The position numbers and the translations under genes were made by a program. DNA of 64,000 nucleotides from Thiobacillus denitrificans DSM 12475 (GTDB lineage: Bacteria > Pseudomonadota > Gammaproteobacteria > Burkholderiales > Thiobacillaceae). The DNA is taken from assembly GCF_000376425.1 (NCBI RefSeq), contig NZ_AQWL01000004.1:266251-330250 (forward strand), in the 5' to 3' direction. Below the pieces are notes generated by a model. The model was given only the letters and a program-made list of their open reading frames with translations, did no database searches and was not told the DNA's origin. This document shows positions 61,638-64,000 of the stretch, piece by piece. Position 1 is the first letter of the stretch. Every line of letters starts with the position of its first letter.

Positions 61638-62036
61638 TCATTCGCCGGTGAAGCGATGGATCTGCCGCCGGTCGCGCTTGGTAGGGCGCCCCTTGATCGC
61701 CGCTGCCGGGCTGGCTGCCAGCTTGCGGTCGCGCGCCTGCTGCTGGCGGCGTGCATGGCTGTCCGGGTCTTCCTCGTACAAGGCCTGCGCCAGCGGCGCC
61801 GGGCCGCGCTGCATCGCCAGCGCACGCACCGTCAGCGTCCAGACAGATTCGCCGGTGTGGATGTCCAGCCGGTCGCCCGGCCTGACTTCGCGCGCAGGCT
61901 TGACGCGCTCGCCGGTGAGTTTCACGCGACCATGCTCAATCGCCTGGGTCGCAAGGCTGCGCGTCTTGAAAAAGCGCGCCGCCCACAGCCACTTGTCCAG
62001 CCGCATCTTGTCGGGTGGTGCTTTCTCAGCCGGCAT
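61638..62036 (-). CDS. hslR: HslR, S4-domain ribosome-associated heat shock protein (Hsp15)
   Basis: 132 aa. S4 RNA-binding domain at the start (MRLDKWLWAARFFKTRSLATQAIEHGRVKLTG) and a basic C-terminal tail. Hsp15 rescues 50S subunits with stuck peptidyl-tRNA after heat shock. The ATG at 62036 is chosen because AGGAGAG (62041-62047) precedes it; the ORF runs 53 codons further without support. Confidence 0.93.
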   Translation of the reverse strand: MPAEKAPPDKMRLDKWLWAARFFKTRSLATQAIEHGRVKLTGERVKPAREVRPGDRLDIHTGESVWTLTVRALAMQRGPAPLAQALYEEDPDSHARRQQQARDRKLAASPAAAIKGRPTKRDRRQIHRFTGE

Positions 62037-62040
62037 CGGA

Positions 62041-62047
62041 CTCTCCT
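62041..62047 (-). promoter_or_regulatory. Ribosome binding site deciding the hslR start
   Basis: AGGAGAG on the minus strand, 4 bases before the ATG at 62036. It rules out the longer upstream reading. Confidence 0.6.
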
Positions 62048-62275
62048 GCAAGCCTGTCGGGGGTCCGTCCGACCTCACCGCCGCGCCAGGCCGGACGCCG
62101 GATTTCGCGCGGGTTGCCGTCGATGGCGCCGGGAATGGCCATGGCGTCCGGGGGCACAGACATGGTCTCGGATCACGTTGAATGAGTCGGTCCAATTGTG
62201 CCGGTTTTGCCAGCAGGAAACCACGCCTATAGTCAGTCCATCGCCTGGATGCCAGGCCAACCCGCAGGAGACATC

Positions 62276-62974
62276 ATGCTGACTGTGCGCAAATCGTCCG
62301 AACGCGGCCACGCCAACCACGGCTGGCTCGACAGCTTTCATACCTTTTCCTTTGCCGGCTACCGCGATCCCGAATGGATGGGGTTCGGCGCGCTGCGCGT
62401 CATCAACGAAGACCGTATCGCACCGGGTGCCGGCTTCCCCACCCACCGCCATCAGGATATGGAAATCGTCACCTGGGTGCTCGCCGGCGCGCTCGAACAC
62501 AAGGATTCGCTCGGCAACGGCGGCGTGATCCGTCCCGGCGAGGTACAGCGCATGCGCGCCGGGCACGGCATCGCCCATAGCGAGTACAACGCATCGGCGA
62601 CCGAACCGGTGCATTTGCTGCAGATCTGGATCGAGCCGGACACCGACGGGCTGGAACCGGGCTACGAGCAGATCGCTTTCGCACCCGCAAGCCTGCAGGG
62701 CCGGCTGCGGCTGATCGCCTCCAGCGATGGCCGCGAAGGTTCGGTGACGATTCATCAGGATGCGACGATTCATGCGGGCCGACTGGCGGCAGGCGATCGC
62801 GTCAGTCTGGCGCTGGCACCGGGGCGGCGTGCCTGGTTGCAGGTCGCAACCGGACGGATCAAGGTCCAGGGCTATCCGCTGGAAGCCGGCGATGCAGTAG
62901 CGATCCGTTTCGAATCCGGCACCAAAATCGAAGCATTGGAAGCCAGCGAGCTGGTCGTGTTCGATCTTGCCTGA
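62276..62974 (+). CDS. Pirin family protein (bicupin)
   Basis: 232 aa. Pirin motif HANHGWLDSFHTFSFAGYRDPEWMGFGALRVINEDRIAPGAGFPTHRHQDMEIVTWV, with metal ligands His-x-His (THRHQ near 53) and Glu. Likely a metal-binding cupin; some members have quercetinase activity. AGGAG at 62266 precedes the ATG. A plausible -10 (TATAGT) lies about 50 bases upstream. Confidence 0.92.
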   Translation: MLTVRKSSERGHANHGWLDSFHTFSFAGYRDPEWMGFGALRVINEDRIAPGAGFPTHRHQDMEIVTWVLAGALEHKDSLGNGGVIRPGEVQRMRAGHGIAHSEYNASATEPVHLLQIWIEPDTDGLEPGYEQIAFAPASLQGRLRLIASSDGREGSVTIHQDATIHAGRLAAGDRVSLALAPGRRAWLQVATGRIKVQGYPLEAGDAVAIRFESGTKIEALEASELVVFDLA

Positions 62975-63015
62975 AGGCCCGATACAATCACCCGTTTTTG
63001 AACGCAAAGACATCC

Positions 63016-63585
63016 ATGCCCAAGATTCTCGCTTTTTCCGGCAGCATTCGTCGCGACGCCTGGAACCGCAAGCTCATCCAGGCCGCGGTGGGCGCCGCCC
63101 GCGCCGCAGGCGGCGACGTCACCCTGATCGACCTGGCGGATTACCCACTGCCGCTCATGAACGAGGACCTCGAAGCGCGCGAGGGCCTGCCCGACAACGC
63201 GCAGCGTTTGAAAGCGCTATTCAAGGCACACGACGCCCTGCTGATCGCCAGCCCGGAATACAACAGCTCGATCCCGCCGCTGCTGAAAAACACGATCGAC
63301 TGGGTATCACGCGAATGGCAGGGTGAATCGGGACTGGCGCCCTATCAGAACAAGGTCGCCGCCATCATGGCCGCGTCGCCGGGCACGTTTGGCGGCATGC
63401 GCATGCTGCCGCACCTGCGGCAGATCCTGAATACCCTGGGCGTGCTGGTGCTGCCCGGCCAGTTCTCGCTGCCCCACGCCGACCGGGCGTTCGACGAGGA
63501 GAACGGCGCGCTGAAATCGCCGGCGCGCCTGCACACGCTGGTGCTGGAACTCGTCAGTACCACAGCGGCGCTGAAGCGGGCATGA
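63016..63585 (+). CDS. NADPH-dependent FMN reductase (ChrR/YieF-like)
   Basis: 189 aa flavodoxin-like fold. N-terminal ILAFSGSIRRDAWNRKLIQA phosphate loop and SPEYNSSIPPLLKNTIDWVSR near 78 are family motifs. Likely a soluble reductase for quinones, chromate or flavin, without a precise substrate. The ATG (MPKILAF) at 63016 is preferred to the TTG at 62998. A -10 (TACAAT) lies near 62983. A terminator follows at once. Confidence 0.9.
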   Translation: MPKILAFSGSIRRDAWNRKLIQAAVGAARAAGGDVTLIDLADYPLPLMNEDLEAREGLPDNAQRLKALFKAHDALLIASPEYNSSIPPLLKNTIDWVSREWQGESGLAPYQNKVAAIMAASPGTFGGMRMLPHLRQILNTLGVLVLPGQFSLPHADRAFDEENGALKSPARLHTLVLELVSTTAALKRA

Positions 63586-63613
63586 AAAAGGCGCCGGCTG
63601 ACCGGCGCCTTTT
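63586..63613. terminator. Bidirectional terminator between FMN reductase and PEP-CTERM gene
   Basis: Perfect 12-bp stem AAAAGGCGCCGG / CCGGCGCCTTTT with a CTGA loop. Flanking A and T runs let it work for both convergent genes. Confidence 0.92.
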
Positions 63614-63628
63614 CGCAAACTCGCAGAA

Positions 63629-64000
63629 TCAGGCCAATTTGCGGCGGCGCGCCAGCGCGAAGCCGACCAGCCCCGCGCCCATCAGCAGAAGGCTGGCAGG
63701 TTCGGGGATGCTGCCGCCACCACCACCACCGCCGCCGCCGTCACCCTCATAGTTGCCAAATAGAAAACCGCTGTCGGAACAATTCGTCGAATTGCCACAA
63801 TTTCCCGCAGTCGTCAGGGACTGCAAATGTGCGCCCAACTGGCCGGAGCCTGCATCATTTGACAGTGCGATCGGCGCATCCAAAAACACTGCCTCAGTAA
63901 GCAAACTGGACGCCGTCATCGTGAAGGTAAGGTTTACGGTGTTTGTCACATCAGCCGCATTGGGCGGGCCGGCGGGATCCAGCGCTTCAAACATAAAGGC
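63629..64000 (-). CDS. PEP-CTERM sorted exported protein (3' part only)
   Basis: The frame is still open at the window end, so the start lies beyond it; about 123 residues are visible. The end is a PEP-CTERM signal: SIPEPASLLLMGAGLVGFALARRRKLA, with Pro-Glu-Pro, a membrane helix and a basic cluster, cut by an exosortase. Before it is a run of nine Gly made from a GGC/GGT-type trinucleotide repeat (about 63710-63741). The visible N-terminal part looks beta-rich and Cys-paired. No exosortase gene is in the window. Confidence 0.85.
   Translation of the reverse strand, partial: AFMFEALDPAGPPNAADVTNTVNLTFTMTASSLLTEAVFLDAPIALSNDAGSGQLGAHLQSLTTAGNCGNSTNCSDSGFLFGNYEGDGGGGGGGGGSIPEPASLLLMGAGLVGFALARRRKLA

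Overview
The window reads as GC-rich chromosome of a betaproteobacterial sulfur oxidiser that can denitrify, most like Thiobacillus and relatives. This rests on soxA/soxB directly beside a cytochrome c-dependent nitric oxide reductase (nor) cluster, on the betaproteobacterial order lptC-lptA-lptB-rpoN-hpf-ptsN-hprK-rapZ, and on ffs next to the dnaX-ybaB-recR block. The species is an inference from gene content and is not proven by the sequence. Coding density is high. I saw no tRNA, rRNA, CRISPR array, prophage or intact transposase gene.

Layout. (1) 1-2284: 3' end of soxA, then soxB, each closed by a strong intrinsic terminator. (2) 2285-9748: norC-norB-norE-norF-norQ, a small membrane protein, a NosR/CcoG-like membrane polyferredoxin, norD and a small Cys-tailed HMA-like protein. 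A near-consensus NsrR (NO sensor) operator overlaps the proposed norC promoter. (3) 9756-14798: DUF1415 gene, alaS, and a large PilZ-like protein of unknown role. (4) 14989-29732: a sigma-54 response regulator, a 264-bp cloverleaf-like inverted-repeat element, an MSHA-type pilus operon (mshM-L-N-E-G-I-J-like, small protein, prepilin), a convergent histidine kinase, and a second prepilin behind a perfect sigma-54 promoter. (5) 29751-42569: CPA2 antiporter, then Kdo synthesis (kdsD, kdsC), LPS transport (lptCAB), rpoN, hpf, ptsN, hprK, rapZ, a NusG-II/Gx-transporter pair, ubiX and small genes. (6) 42577-51181: tcdA, DUF2905, greB, cnoX, purB, recR, ybaB, dnaX, a PagL-like enzyme, the SRP RNA and aroG with a Phe/Tyr leader-peptide attenuator. 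(7) 51270-64000: a 1240-aa PilZ-DUF1631-degenerate GGDEF/EAL protein, a nested hairpin repeat, tldD-nitrilase-yhdP, hslR, pirin, a flavin reductase and the 3' part of a PEP-CTERM protein gene.

How the parts fit. SoxA/SoxB feed thiosulfate electrons to c-type cytochromes, and NorCB is one sink for them under NO. NsrR would tie nor expression to NO. The response regulator (14989), the kinase (27069), the sigma-54 promoter (29011) and rpoN (35370) suggest a self-contained control circuit for a pilus system. The 51270 protein, which looks like a FimX-type c-di-GMP effector, could act on the same pilus.

The signals I rate highest are the sigma-54 pilus circuit, the cloverleaf element at 16419-16682, the NsrR operator, the aroG attenuator and the atypical polyferredoxin inside the nor cluster.
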